Shown here: in pieces, positions 9,225 to 17,544 of the stretch
Layout of the letters: every line of letters begins with the position of its first letter
Position numbering within the stretch: position 1 is the first letter of the stretch
Source of the DNA: Jiella pacifica
Lineage (GTDB): Bacteria; Pseudomonadota; Alphaproteobacteria; Rhizobiales; Rhizobiaceae
Length of the DNA stretch: 64,000 nucleotides
Assembly: GCF_010500815.1 (NCBI RefSeq)
Contig: NZ_JAAAMG010000009.1
Location: 62,001 to 126,000, forward strand
Direction of reading: 5' to 3'
Made by a program: the position numbers and the translations under genes
Notes under the pieces: generated by a model
Databases searched by the model: none
Told to the model about the DNA's origin: nothing
Seen by the model: only the letters and a program-made list of their open reading frames with translations

Positions 9225-9968
9225 ATGCTCCGCGTCGCGTCCTACAACATCCGCAAGAGCGTCGGCACCGACTGGCGCCGCCGTCCGCTCGAAACCCTGG
9301 CGGTGCTCAACGAGATCGACGCCGACGTCGTCGCCCTGCAGGAGGTCGACCGGCGCTTCGGCACGAGAGCCTCGTCCCTGCCCCGACAGGCGATCCGCGA
9401 GGCGACGCGCTACGTTCCCGTCCCCCTCGATGCACGCCCCGGCAGCCTCGGCTGGCATGGCAACGCCATTTTGGTTCGCGAGGGCATCGAGGTGGTCGAG
9501 ACGACCTGTCTGGCGCTGCCGGCGCTGGAGCCGCGGGGCGCCGCCATCGTCGATCTCGCCTTCGGCGAGGCGCGGCTGCGGGTGGTCGGCATGCATCTCG
9601 GCCTGCTGGGATTGTGGCGTCGACGCCAGGCGGCGGCCGTCCTGGCGCATCTCGAACGGCTGGAGCCTTCGATGCCGACCGTGTTGATGGGCGACCTCAA
9701 CGAATGGAATCCCGAAGGTCGCTGCTTCAAGCTCTTCGCCAGAACCCACCGGGTGGTGATGCCGGGCCGCTCCTTCCCCTCGCGCATGCCGCTCGGCGCC
9801 CTCGACCGCTTCATCCTCAGCCGCGACGTCACCCTCGTCGATGCGGCCGTGCACGTCTCCAACCGTTCGCGCGGCGCCTCCGACCATCTGCCGGTCTATG
9901 CCGACATCGCCTTTGCCGGCAGCGAGGCGGCGGGCCGCCACGTCCGCCCGCTGGTCTCGCACGCCTGA
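9225..9968 (+). CDS. Endonuclease/exonuclease/phosphatase (EEP) family protein
   Basis: A 247-residue metal-dependent phosphodiesterase-fold protein. Family motifs appear in order: ASYNIRKSVGTDW near the N-terminus, VALQEVDRRF with the metal-binding Glu, VLMGDLNEWNP, and the C-terminal RGASDHLPVYADI with the catalytic Asp-His pair. The substrate (phospholipid, nucleic acid or inositol phosphate) cannot be assigned. The start at 9225 has AGGGAG 8 bases upstream and begins directly with the domain; the in-frame ATG at 9186 lacks a site. No signal peptide is seen, so it is probably cytoplasmic. Confidence 0.87.
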   Translation: MLRVASYNIRKSVGTDWRRRPLETLAVLNEIDADVVALQEVDRRFGTRASSLPRQAIREATRYVPVPLDARPGSLGWHGNAILVREGIEVVETTCLALPALEPRGAAIVDLAFGEARLRVVGMHLGLLGLWRRRQAAAVLAHLERLEPSMPTVLMGDLNEWNPEGRCFKLFARTHRVVMPGRSFPSRMPLGALDRFILSRDVTLVDAAVHVSNRSRGASDHLPVYADIAFAGSEAAGRHVRPLVSHA

Positions 9969-10114
9969 CCTCCGAACGGCGATCGGCGCCGGGCAACGCC
10001 CCGCCCGCCCGGCCTCTCTCTGGCGAATGTCAGCTCTCGGCCGACCTTTGCCATTGCGCTTGCGCCGTCAGCCAATAAGATGGTTCCTCAGCGTATACGT
10101 TAGGGAGGAACTAC

Positions 10115-11095
10115 ATGGCATACGCGACTAAGACGGCGGCGCTGGGAGTGGCGCTGCTGGCATCGACGGCGATTGCCGGCCCGGCCGCGGCCGAGACGGT
10201 GCTGAAATGGGCCCACGTCTACGAGGCGAACGAACCCTACAACACCTGCGCCGTCGCGGCCTCCGACAAGCTGAAGGAGGCGACGGAGGGGCGCTATTCG
10301 ATCGAGGTCTATCCGGCCTCCTCGCTCGGCAAGGAGACCGACATCAACGAGGGTCTCAGCCTCGGCACGGTCGACATCATCTATACCGGCCAGCTGTTCG
10401 CCGGCAGAGCCTATGGGCCGATCGCCATCGGCGGCGCCCCCTACATGTTCCGCGACTTCGACCATTGGGAGAAGTACCGGACGGGCGACCTCTTCCAGGA
10501 ACTGTCCCAGGGCTACGATGAAGCCACCGGCAACCACATCACCTCGCTGACCTATTATGGCGAGCGGCACGTTACATCGAACAAGCCGATCGAAAAGCCC
10601 GAGGACATGAAGGGGCTGAAGATCCGCGTGCCCGACGCCGCCCTCTACCAGATGTTCCCCAAGGCGGTGGGCGCCAATCCGACTCCCATCGCCTTTGCCG
10701 AGGTATACCTTGCACTGCAGCAAGGCACCGTCGACGCGCAGGAAAACCCGCTGCCGACGATCCAGGCGAAGAAGTTCTACGAGGTCCAGAAGGACATCAA
10801 CCTCACCGGCCACATCACCGACGCGCTCCTGACCATCGTCTCCGGCTCGGCCTGGGGCGCCATGGACGAGGCCGATCGGACGGCGCTGGAGGAGACCCTC
10901 GACGAGGCCGCCGCATGCGCCACGGAACAGGTGATCAAGAACGAGAAGGACCTCGTGCAGTGGTTCAAGGACCAGGGCGTCGCGGTCCACGAGGTCGACC
11001 GAAGACCCTTCCGGGAAGCCACGGTGAAGGTGCATAACGGCCCGGACGCGAGCTGGGACCAGGCGACATACGACCGGCTGCAGGCGATCGAGTGA
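10115..11095 (+). CDS. dctP: TRAP transporter substrate-binding protein (DctP family)
   Basis: A 326-residue periplasmic solute receptor. It has a signal peptide (residues 1-26, ending GPAAAE) and the DctP family pattern: VLKWAHVYEANEPYNTCA, then SSLGKETDINEGLSLGTVD. It also has the conserved arginine region MKGLKIRVPDAALYQMF and the late segment VYLALQQGTVDAQENPL. It delivers a carboxylate-type substrate to DctQ/DctM; which one is not decidable. The start follows GGGAGGAACTAC, a strong site. It is the first gene of dctP-dctQ-dctM, with no regulator or catabolic gene next to it to hint at the substrate. Confidence 0.93.
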   Translation: MAYATKTAALGVALLASTAIAGPAAAETVLKWAHVYEANEPYNTCAVAASDKLKEATEGRYSIEVYPASSLGKETDINEGLSLGTVDIIYTGQLFAGRAYGPIAIGGAPYMFRDFDHWEKYRTGDLFQELSQGYDEATGNHITSLTYYGERHVTSNKPIEKPEDMKGLKIRVPDAALYQMFPKAVGANPTPIAFAEVYLALQQGTVDAQENPLPTIQAKKFYEVQKDINLTGHITDALLTIVSGSAWGAMDEADRTALEETLDEAAACATEQVIKNEKDLVQWFKDQGVAVHEVDRRPFREATVKVHNGPDASWDQATYDRLQAIE

Positions 11096-11120
11096 CGCGT
11101 CACTGATCCTTCCTGTCCCC

Positions 11121-11142
11121 GAGGGCGGCTCCGGCCGCCCTC
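11121..11142 (+). terminator. Intercistronic hairpin after dctP
   Basis: Perfect 9-bp arms GAGGGCGGC (11121-11129) and GCCGCCCTC (11134-11142) with a 4-base loop, lying 25 bases after the dctP stop and 27 before dctQ. There is no T-run. In binding-protein-dependent operons such hairpins commonly protect or partly terminate the upstream message, giving excess receptor over permease; that function is inferred here. Confidence 0.6.
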
Positions 11143-11169
11143 CTGCCCGACCGCCTGGAGTGAAAGCCG

Positions 11170-11739
11170 ATGTCGATCGACCCCCCGTCGGTTCGCAGCG
11201 CCGAGCCGTCCCCGCCGCCGATGCGGGATGAAAGCGAGAACCTGTCCGACCTGAAGATCGTCGACCTGCCCGTCATCGTGTTATTCTGGGTGCTGGCCTT
11301 CGTCGTCTTCCTGCAGTTCTTCACCCGCTACGTCCTCAACGATTCCCTCGGCTGGACCGAGGAGATCGCCCGTTACCTGTTGATCGGCGTCACCTTCATC
11401 GGCGCCGTGTCGGCGGTGCGCCGCGAGAGCCACATCGCCGTCGAGCTCCTCTACACCCGGGTCTCGCGCCGCACGCGCTTCGGGCTGCAGATCTTCGTCG
11501 ACGTCGTCTCCCTCGCCTTCTACGGGATCCTCGCCTGGCTGTCGGTGCATCTTTCCCAGCGCACCCTGCAGAAGATGACCTCGATCGACGTGCCGAAATC
11601 CCTGATCTACTGGGTCGTCGCCGGCTGCTTCGCGGCCATGACGATCTATCAGCTTCTCGTCCTCGTCCGGCATCTTCGCACCCGCACCAGCCGCCTGATC
11701 GACCCCGATTCCGTAACCTCGACCGGTCCCAGCCTCTGA
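11170..11739 (+). CDS. dctQ: TRAP transporter small permease (DctQ family)
   Basis: A 189-residue inner-membrane protein with four predicted helices. The first is after residue 35 (VIVLFWVLAFVVFLQFFTRY) and is followed by the conserved LGWTEEIARYLLIGVTFIGA of DctQ proteins and the RRESHIAVELLY segment. It is the small subunit pairing with DctM in a sodium-driven TRAP transporter. The N-terminal 30 residues are Pro/Ser/Glu-rich and cytoplasmic; a start at 11170 is supported by GGAG about 8 bases upstream. It lies 16 bases from dctM. Confidence 0.92.
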   Translation: MSIDPPSVRSAEPSPPPMRDESENLSDLKIVDLPVIVLFWVLAFVVFLQFFTRYVLNDSLGWTEEIARYLLIGVTFIGAVSAVRRESHIAVELLYTRVSRRTRFGLQIFVDVVSLAFYGILAWLSVHLSQRTLQKMTSIDVPKSLIYWVVAGCFAAMTIYQLLVLVRHLRTRTSRLIDPDSVTSTGPSL

Positions 11740-11755
11740 CCACGGCGCTTTTTCC

Positions 11756-13036
11756 ATGCTCATCGCTCTTCTGTTCGCGGTCCTGTTCGGCCTGATCATC
11801 CTCGGGGTGCCGGTGGCGATCGCGCTTGCCGGCTCGTCCCTCGTCTTCCTCCTCGTCGACGGGCACGTGCCGAGCGTCGTCGTCGCCCACCGCATGGTCA
11901 ACGGCGTCGATTCCTTTCCCTTGCTCGCGGTGCCGTTCTTCATCCTCGCCGGCAATCTGATGAACACCGCCGGCATCACCGAGCGGATCTTCGACTTCGC
12001 CAAGGCGCTGGTCGGCTGGATGCGCGGCGGCCTCGGCCATGTGAACATCGGCGCCTCGGTGATCTTCGCCGGCATGTCGGGTGCCGCCGTCGCCGATGCC
12101 GGCGGCCTCGGCGCCATCGAGATCAAGGCGATGCGCGACGCCAAGTACGATCCGGGCTTTGCCGTCGGCATCACCGCCGCCTCCTCCACCATCGGGCCGA
12201 TCATTCCGCCCTCGCTGCCGATGGTCATCTACGGCGTCGTCGCCGGCGCCTCGATCGGCCAGCTGTTTGCCGCCGGCTTCGTGCCGGGCCTTCTGATGGC
12301 CGTCGCGCTGATGATCATGGTGGCGATCTACGCCCGCCGCCGCGGCTATCCGCGCGACCAGGCCTTCAGCATCCCCGTCCTCGGCCGCTCGTTCCTGCGC
12401 GCTTTCCTGGCGCTGCTGACGCCGGTGATCATCGTCGGCGGCATCCTCACCGGCGCCTTCACGCCGACGGAAGCGGCGATCGCCGCCTGCGCCTGGGCGA
12501 TGTTCCTCGGCGTCGTCGTCTACCGCACGCTCAACTGGCGGCGCTTCCTGCGCGTCTCGCTGGACACGATCGAAACCACGGCGGTCGTCCTGTTCATCGT
12601 CGGCGCCGCGGCGATCTTCGCCTGGATCCTCACCTCCAACCGGGTGCCGGAACACTTCGCCGGCCTGATCCTGTCGGTCTCGGAGAACTGGATCATCGTT
12701 CTCCTCCTGATCAACCTGATCCTCCTCGTCGTCGGCTGCTTCATGGAGACCGTCGCGGCGATCACCATCCTCGTCCCCGTGCTTCTGCCGGTGGCCGAGA
12801 AGGTCGGCATCGACCCGGTGCATTTCGGCGTCATCCTGGTGCTCAACCTGATGATCGGGCTTCTGACGCCGCCGGTCGGCATGGTGCTCTACGTGCTGTC
12901 GCGGGTGTCGAAGATCCCGTTCGAGCGCTGCGTCTCGGCGACGCTGCCCTTCCTCGTTCCGCTCTTCGTGGTGCTGGCACTGGTCACATTCGTTCCTTCC
13001 ATCACCATGTGGCTGCCGACGCTGCTCTATCGCTGA
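11756..13036 (+). CDS. dctM: TRAP transporter large permease (DctM family)
   Basis: A 426-residue polytopic inner-membrane protein (about 12 helices), the transport subunit of the TRAP system. Family markers are the opening IALLFAVLFGLIILGVPVAIALA, then FPLLAVPFFILAGNLMNTAG, the pore segment FAGMSGAAVADAGGLGAIEI and STIGPIIPPSLPMVIYGVVA. A second set occurs in the C-terminal half (LMIGLLTPPVGMVLYVLS). Length is standard. The gene ends at 13036 and the helicase coding region begins at 13114. Confidence 0.94.
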   Translation: MLIALLFAVLFGLIILGVPVAIALAGSSLVFLLVDGHVPSVVVAHRMVNGVDSFPLLAVPFFILAGNLMNTAGITERIFDFAKALVGWMRGGLGHVNIGASVIFAGMSGAAVADAGGLGAIEIKAMRDAKYDPGFAVGITAASSTIGPIIPPSLPMVIYGVVAGASIGQLFAAGFVPGLLMAVALMIMVAIYARRRGYPRDQAFSIPVLGRSFLRAFLALLTPVIIVGGILTGAFTPTEAAIAACAWAMFLGVVVYRTLNWRRFLRVSLDTIETTAVVLFIVGAAAIFAWILTSNRVPEHFAGLILSVSENWIIVLLLINLILLVVGCFMETVAAITILVPVLLPVAEKVGIDPVHFGVILVLNLMIGLLTPPVGMVLYVLSRVSKIPFERCVSATLPFLVPLFVVLALVTFVPSITMWLPTLLYR

Positions 13037-13113
13037 AGCACCGCCCGGGCCCGCTCCCGAGGCCGGTTTCGCGCCCGTTGGTCTTCGCCGGCCGATTGCT
13101 TACATTGCCCGGC

Positions 13114-15831
13114 ATGAGCGATTTCAACGAATCAGCGCCCGCGCCGCGCCAGGGCGGCATCGCCGCGCGGGCCATGGCGGCCAGGGGCACGAGTGCGCCG
13201 GACTATCTGTCGGGCCTCAATCCCGAGCAGCGCGCGGCGGTCGAGACCACCGAGGGTCCGGTGCTGGTGCTCGCCGGAGCCGGCACCGGCAAGACCCGCG
13301 TCTTGACGACGCGCATTGCCCACATCCTCGCCACTGGCCGGGCCTACCCGTCGCAGATCCTCGCGGTGACCTTCACCAACAAGGCTGCCCGCGAGATGAA
13401 GACGCGCATCGGCATGCTGGTCGGCGGTCAGGTCGAGGGCATGCCGTGGCTCGGCACCTTCCACTCGATCGGCGTCAAGATCCTGCGCCGCCATGCCGAG
13501 CTGGTCGGGCTAAAGCCGAATTTCACCATCCTCGACACCGACGACCAGATCCGCCTGATCAAGCAGCTGATCCAGGCCGAAAACCTCGACGACAAGCGCT
13601 GGCCGGCGCGCACCTTCGCGACCATGCTCGACGGCTGGAAGAACAAGGGCCTTGCGCCCAAGGACATTCCGGAGGGCGACGCGCGGGCCTTCGCCGGCAA
13701 GGGCCGCCACCTCTATGCCGCCTATCAGGCCCGGCTGATGACGCTCAACGCCTGCGACTTCGGCGACCTCCTGATGCACCCGATCGCGCTGCTCAAGGCG
13801 AACCCCGACGTTCTCGCCGAGTATCATCGGCGGTTCCGCTACATCCTCGTCGACGAGTACCAGGACACCAACGTCGCCCAGTACATGTGGCTGCGGCTCC
13901 TGGCGCAGCAGCCGAAATCTGGAAGGGACGAGACTGCCCGTCCCCCCGTCCTTCGACAGGCTCAGGATGAGGGGACTATGTCCCGGCCATCCGCAGCGGC
14001 CGGCGCCAGTTCTCAGATCGCGGAGCGCTCGAGCACTGAGCTCCCTCATCCTGAGCTTGTCGAAGGGCGAGGGAGCGCGGCTTCGACCATCAACATCTGC
14101 TGCGTCGGCGACGACGACCAGTCGATCTATGGCTGGCGCGGCGCCGAGGTCGACAACATCCTGCGCTTCGACAAGGACTTTCCCGGCGCCACCGTCATCC
14201 GGCTGGAGCGCAACTACCGCTCCACCGGCCACATTCTCGGCGCCGCCTCCCATCTCATCGCCCACAACGAGGACCGGCTCGGCAAGACCCTGTTCACCGA
14301 TCGCGCCGATCCCGAGGACCCCAAGGTCGAGGTCAATGCCGGCTGGGATTCGGAAGAGGAGGCGCGCGCCATCGGCGAGGCGATCGAGGATCTGCAGCGC
14401 CGCGAGAACCACGACCTCAACGACATGGCGATCCTGGTGCGCGCCTCGTTCCAGATGCGCTCCTTCGAGGATCGCTTCGTCACCATGGGGCTGAACTACC
14501 GGGTCATCGGCGGTCCGCGCTTCTACGAGCGCATGGAGATCCGCGACGCGCTCGCCTATTTCCGCTGCGTCTGCCAGCCCGCCGACGACCTCGCCTTCGA
14601 GCGCATCGTCAATACGCCGAAGCGCGGCCTCGGCGACGCCACCGTGCGCCTCCTCCACGATTACGCCCGCGAGCGCCAGATCCCGATCATCGCCGCTGCC
14701 GGCGAGATGGTCGAGACCGAGGAGCTGAAGCCCAAGCCGCGGAACACGCTGCGCGGCGTCGTTGCCGACTTCCGGCGCTGGTCGGAGCTGCTGCCGACCA
14801 TGAAGCACACCGAGCTCGCCGAGCAGATCCTCGACGAATCCGGCTATACTGAGATGTGGCAGAACGACCGCTCGGCCGAGGCGCCGGGACGGCTCGAAAA
14901 CCTGAAGGAGCTGATCCGCTCGATGGAGGAGTACGAATCACTCCCCTCCTTCCTCGAGCATGTCGCCCTCGTCATGGACGCCGAGCAGAACGCCGACACC
15001 GACGCCGTGTCGATCATGACGCTGCATTCGGCCAAGGGCCTGGAATTCCAGACCGTCTTCCTGCCCGGCTGGGAGGAAGGCCTGTTTCCCCATCAGCGGG
15101 CCCTCGACGAGGGCGGCCGCTCAGGGCTGGAGGAAGAGCGCCGTCTCGCCTATGTCGGCATCACGAGGGCCAAGCGCCGGGCAAAGATCTGGTTCGTCTC
15201 CAACCGCCGCATCCACGGCCTCTGGCAGTCGACCATCCCGTCGCGCTTTCTCGACGAGCTGCCCGAAGCCCATGTCGAAGTGATGGAGGCGAATACCTCC
15301 TATGGCGGCTATGGCGCCTCCGGCTTCGGCGGCTACGGCGCCTCGCGCTGGGACGGTGGCAACGCCTTCAAGGAATCCTCCTACAAGACTCCCGGCTGGA
15401 AACGCGCCCAGGCCGCTCAGGCGGGCTTTGCTGAAACCCCGCCCCGCCGCGGCGGCGACGGCTGGTCCGGCGGACGCACGCGCGAGATCACCTACGACGC
15501 CGAGCCCGGCTCCCGCGGCTCCGGGGGCGGCAACGGCTTCGCCGGTCGCATGAATGACGGCCCCGCCCCCGGCCGCGGCCACAACCAGCCGCCGAAAAAG
15601 GGCTTCGGCCTCTATTCCTCCGCCAGGAAGGGCGGCCCGCGCGAGATCCAGGGCGAGCTGGTGGCCAAATCCGTCGCCGATGGAGAGAATCGATTCTCCA
15701 AGGGCGACCGCGTCTTCCATCTGAAATTCGGCAACGGCACGGTCGCCAGCATCGACGGCAACAAGCTCACCGTCGACTTCGACAAGGCCGGCCAGAAGCG
15801 CGTGCTGGAGGGCTTCGTCGAGGCGGTCTGA
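13114..15831 (+). CDS. UvrD/PcrA-type ATP-dependent DNA helicase with an inserted repeat peptide
   Basis: A 905-residue superfamily 1A 3'-5' helicase. Motifs are in order: LNPEQRAAVETTEGP (Q motif), LAGAGTGKTRVL (Walker A), VTFTNKAAREMKTRI, TFHSIG, LVDEYQDTN (Walker B), VGDDDQSIYGWRGA (motif III), RLERNYRST, MTLHSAKGLEFQTVFLPG and AYVGITRAKRRA. It acts in repair and replication like PcrA/UvrD; paralogues exist, so no symbol is given. Two oddities are noted. About 59 residues (bases 13912-14088) between Walker B and motif III come from an inserted palindromic repeat. The region after residue 725 is rich in Gly/Tyr (GGYGAS repeated) before a C-terminal KGDRVFHLKFGNGTV domain typical of PcrA. 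The start at 13114 begins just before the domain; an open frame runs upstream to 13009 inside dctM. Confidence 0.93.
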   Translation: MSDFNESAPAPRQGGIAARAMAARGTSAPDYLSGLNPEQRAAVETTEGPVLVLAGAGTGKTRVLTTRIAHILATGRAYPSQILAVTFTNKAAREMKTRIGMLVGGQVEGMPWLGTFHSIGVKILRRHAELVGLKPNFTILDTDDQIRLIKQLIQAENLDDKRWPARTFATMLDGWKNKGLAPKDIPEGDARAFAGKGRHLYAAYQARLMTLNACDFGDLLMHPIALLKANPDVLAEYHRRFRYILVDEYQDTNVAQYMWLRLLAQQPKSGRDETARPPVLRQAQDEGTMSRPSAAAGASSQIAERSSTELPHPELVEGRGSAASTINICCVGDDDQSIYGWRGAEVDNILRFDKDFPGATVIRLERNYRSTGHILGAASHLIAHNEDRLGKTLFTDRADPEDPKVEVNAGWDSEEEARAIGEAIEDLQRRENHDLNDMAILVRASFQMRSFEDRFVTMGLNYRVIGGPRFYERMEIRDALAYFRCVCQPADDLAFERIVNTPKRGLGDATVRLLHDYARERQIPIIAAAGEMVETEELKPKPRNTLRGVVADFRRWSELLPTMKHTELAEQILDESGYTEMWQNDRSAEAPGRLENLKELIRSMEEYESLPSFLEHVALVMDAEQNADTDAVSIMTLHSAKGLEFQTVFLPGWEEGLFPHQRALDEGGRSGLEEERRLAYVGITRAKRRAKIWFVSNRRIHGLWQSTIPSRFLDELPEAHVEVMEANTSYGGYGASGFGGYGASRWDGGNAFKESSYKTPGWKRAQAAQAGFAETPPRRGGDGWSGGRTREITYDAEPGSRGSGGGNGFAGRMNDGPAPGRGHNQPPKKGFGLYSSARKGGPREIQGELVAKSVADGENRFSKGDRVFHLKFGNGTVASIDGNKLTVDFDKAGQKRVLEGFVEAV
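13950..14066. repeat. Palindromic repeat element inserted in frame in the helicase gene
   Basis: Two 23-base arms, 13950-13972 and 14044-14066, are inverted copies with one mismatch (key core CTTCGACAGGCTCAGGATGA against TCATCCTGAGCTTGTCGAAG). They enclose a 71-base spacer. From memory this arm sequence belongs to a palindromic repeat family scattered between genes of many alphaproteobacteria; translated copies give peptides like the VLRQAQDEG and HPELVEG seen here. The whole inserted block is 177 bases, a multiple of three, so the helicase frame is preserved. No other full copy is visible in the window. Confidence 0.8.
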
Positions 15832-15954
15832 GGCAGCCCGCCTCCTCCCGCAAGCGCCTTTGCGTCCGCGAGATCCTTCGCCCATCGCCGGCAAGCAAGG
15901 CGCGCGGCTCAGCGTCTCCCTTGCACGCCCGATCTTCGTTGGCGCGCCGCAAGC

Positions 15955-16986
15955 CTACCGGATCCCGTCCGAACAGCGGAAGAACACGTCGAGCGCCCTG
16001 TTGCTGCCTGACAGACCCGTCTCCAGGATGATGTTCTGGCCGATGAACGAGATCTGGCCGGAATTGGGTATCGCATCGTCCAGGTAGCCGGGGCCATCCG
16101 CGCGCCCTTCGGTGATGCGGCCCCATTTCTTGCCGTCCCGGCCTTCGATGATCTCGACCTCGGACTGGCTGGGGTCGTCCCCGGGATCGAACAGGATCCG
16201 GACGGGCTTGCGCTGGCCCAGATCGCCCATCTCGCCGCCGTCCCTGAAATCGATGTAGCTGTTCTCGCGGTCGATCTCGAAGCGCAGATTGGGCTGCCGC
16301 GTGTCATAGACCTCGCAGGCGAGGACACGGTTGCCGGCGCGGATCTCGTTGATGACCCACGAACCGGCCTTGCCGAAGCTGACGGGCATCACCTCTGCCG
16401 GCATCGCCTCTTCGGGCGAAGGCGGCGCGGCGGGCCCAGCGGCCTGCCCGGCTCCCGCGCCGGAGCGGCCGACGCATTCCTTGACCTTCAGGATCGCGGC
16501 CGTCGAGCCGGCCAGCCGAAAGTCGTAGTCCGACTTGCCGACGCCGAGAACCGCGGAACTGCCCTGTCGCAGTCCATCGAGCTCGGCCTCCCCGAGCCAG
16601 GCGATCGTCCAGCCACCGCTGGCGGTGCCGGAGATGAAATCGCCACCGCGTCGATAGCCCTGCCCCGAGCCCGCGCCGTCGATCTGCAGCGTCCCCTCCC
16701 AGTCTGGCTGGGAGGTGATCGGCACGGCGATCTGCCATTGCTGTCCGTCCCAGCCGAGGCGAAAGGCCGAACCGTCCCCCCGCGCCGTCTCGGCAAAGCA
16801 GTAGCCGAACCGACCGCCGACCCGGGCGCCGAAGACGCGCCATCCTCTCGTATCGGCGTAGTAGGACTCGCCTTCGGGAGCCGAGACGATGTCATAGCCC
16901 CCATAGTCGTTCTGCTGGGCGATCGCCGAGCCGGACGTGTTCAGCGCAAGGCTCGCACACAGGATGAGACACCGCATATTCGACAT
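15955..16986 (-). CDS. Secreted protein of unknown function with two related domains
   Basis: A 343-residue exported protein that I do not recognise. A signal peptide runs over about residues 1-24 (MSNMRCLILCASLALNTSGS, then AIAQ). The mature part looks like two diverged copies of one domain of about 130 residues, joined by a Pro/Ala/Gly linker at about 190-210. Copy one starts GWRVFGARVGGRFGYCFAET and ends STAAILKVKECV; copy two starts GSWVINEIRAGNRVLACEVY and ends SNRALDVFFRCS. Each copy has one Cys near its start and one near its end, suggesting a disulfide in each. The layout recalls IalB/invasion-associated proteins, but I cannot confirm it. Start at 16986 has AAGGAAGG upstream and begins the signal peptide; a longer frame to 17073 is not favoured. 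Confidence 0.75.
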   Translation of the reverse strand: MSNMRCLILCASLALNTSGSAIAQQNDYGGYDIVSAPEGESYYADTRGWRVFGARVGGRFGYCFAETARGDGSAFRLGWDGQQWQIAVPITSQPDWEGTLQIDGAGSGQGYRRGGDFISGTASGGWTIAWLGEAELDGLRQGSSAVLGVGKSDYDFRLAGSTAAILKVKECVGRSGAGAGQAAGPAAPPSPEEAMPAEVMPVSFGKAGSWVINEIRAGNRVLACEVYDTRQPNLRFEIDRENSYIDFRDGGEMGDLGQRKPVRILFDPGDDPSQSEVEIIEGRDGKKWGRITEGRADGPGYLDDAIPNSGQISFIGQNIILETGLSGSNRALDVFFRCSDGIR

Positions 16987-17017
16987 CGATTGCCTTCCTT
17001 GACTGGGGTGTTGGATT

Positions 17018-17029
17018 TTTCGATCGAAA
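17018..17029. promoter_or_regulatory. 12-bp perfect palindrome upstream of the two-domain secreted protein
   Basis: TTTCGATCGAAA lies 32 bases before the start codon of the minus-strand secreted-protein gene. It is perfectly self-complementary and sits in a more AT-rich stretch, as expected for a small operator. No regulator can be named, and a 12-base palindrome could occur by chance. Confidence 0.25.
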
Positions 17030-17133
17030 CAGGCAGAAAGCTGGCGCTTCCTCGCGCAGCTGCAGACTTGCATCAGCGATCTCGGCTTTCGACCTGAACC
17101 GAGGAGGTCGACCGAAGCACGCTCTCACCGAAC

Positions 17134-17544
17134 CTAGTTTTGCATCATCCGGATCATCGCGGCGGGAGCCTGCTCGTTCGCCCTGTCGAACCAGAAGCGG
17201 CCTTCGAGCGAATTGAAATCTCCGAGCCAGAACTCGTAGTAGGCCTTCGAGGTCGAGTTCAGACGAAAGCTGTAGATCCCGTTCTGATCGGAGTAGTTCA
17301 CCTGCCAGCATGAGCCGTTCATGCAGAACTTGACGGTGTTGCCTTGAAGCAGCTCGATCGAGGAGTGATTGTCCTTGTCGACCCACTCGCGATTCTCGGG
17401 CGTCCAGATCCAGCTGCCGGACCAGCTGAGTTTCATCTGGACCTGTTCGACTCTCGCCTCGCCGGCGCGCGGAGCCCGATCATCCAGCTTGTGCCCACCC
17501 GCATTGACGAGCGCGAAGGCCACCGCCATCGACGTTGCAAGCAT
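17134..17544 (-). CDS. Small secreted protein of unknown function
   Basis: A 136-residue protein with a probable short signal peptide (MLATSMAVAFALVNAGG). The mature part is rich in aromatic residues and Ser/Asn: WSGSWIWTPENREW, then NTVKFCMNGSCWQVNY, YSFRLNSTSKAYYEFW and GRFWFDRANEQAP. The two Cys four apart could form a small disulfide loop. I do not recognise the family. It is on the same strand as, and upstream of, the two-domain secreted protein (147-base gap). Its local GC is lower than its neighbours. A weak AAGGA lies upstream of the ATG. Confidence 0.6.
   Translation of the reverse strand: MLATSMAVAFALVNAGGHKLDDRAPRAGEARVEQVQMKLSWSGSWIWTPENREWVDKDNHSSIELLQGNTVKFCMNGSCWQVNYSDQNGIYSFRLNSTSKAYYEFWLGDFNSLEGRFWFDRANEQAPAAMIRMMQN

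Noticed and set aside
10092-10099. CGTATACG palindrome before dctP as an operator
   Set aside because: Only 8 bases long and adjacent to the ribosome-binding site; too weak to call without conservation.
11396-12823. 475-codon minus-strand frame opposite dctQ and dctM
   Set aside because: Translation is nearly all charged residues, the mirror of hydrophobic helices on the plus strand.
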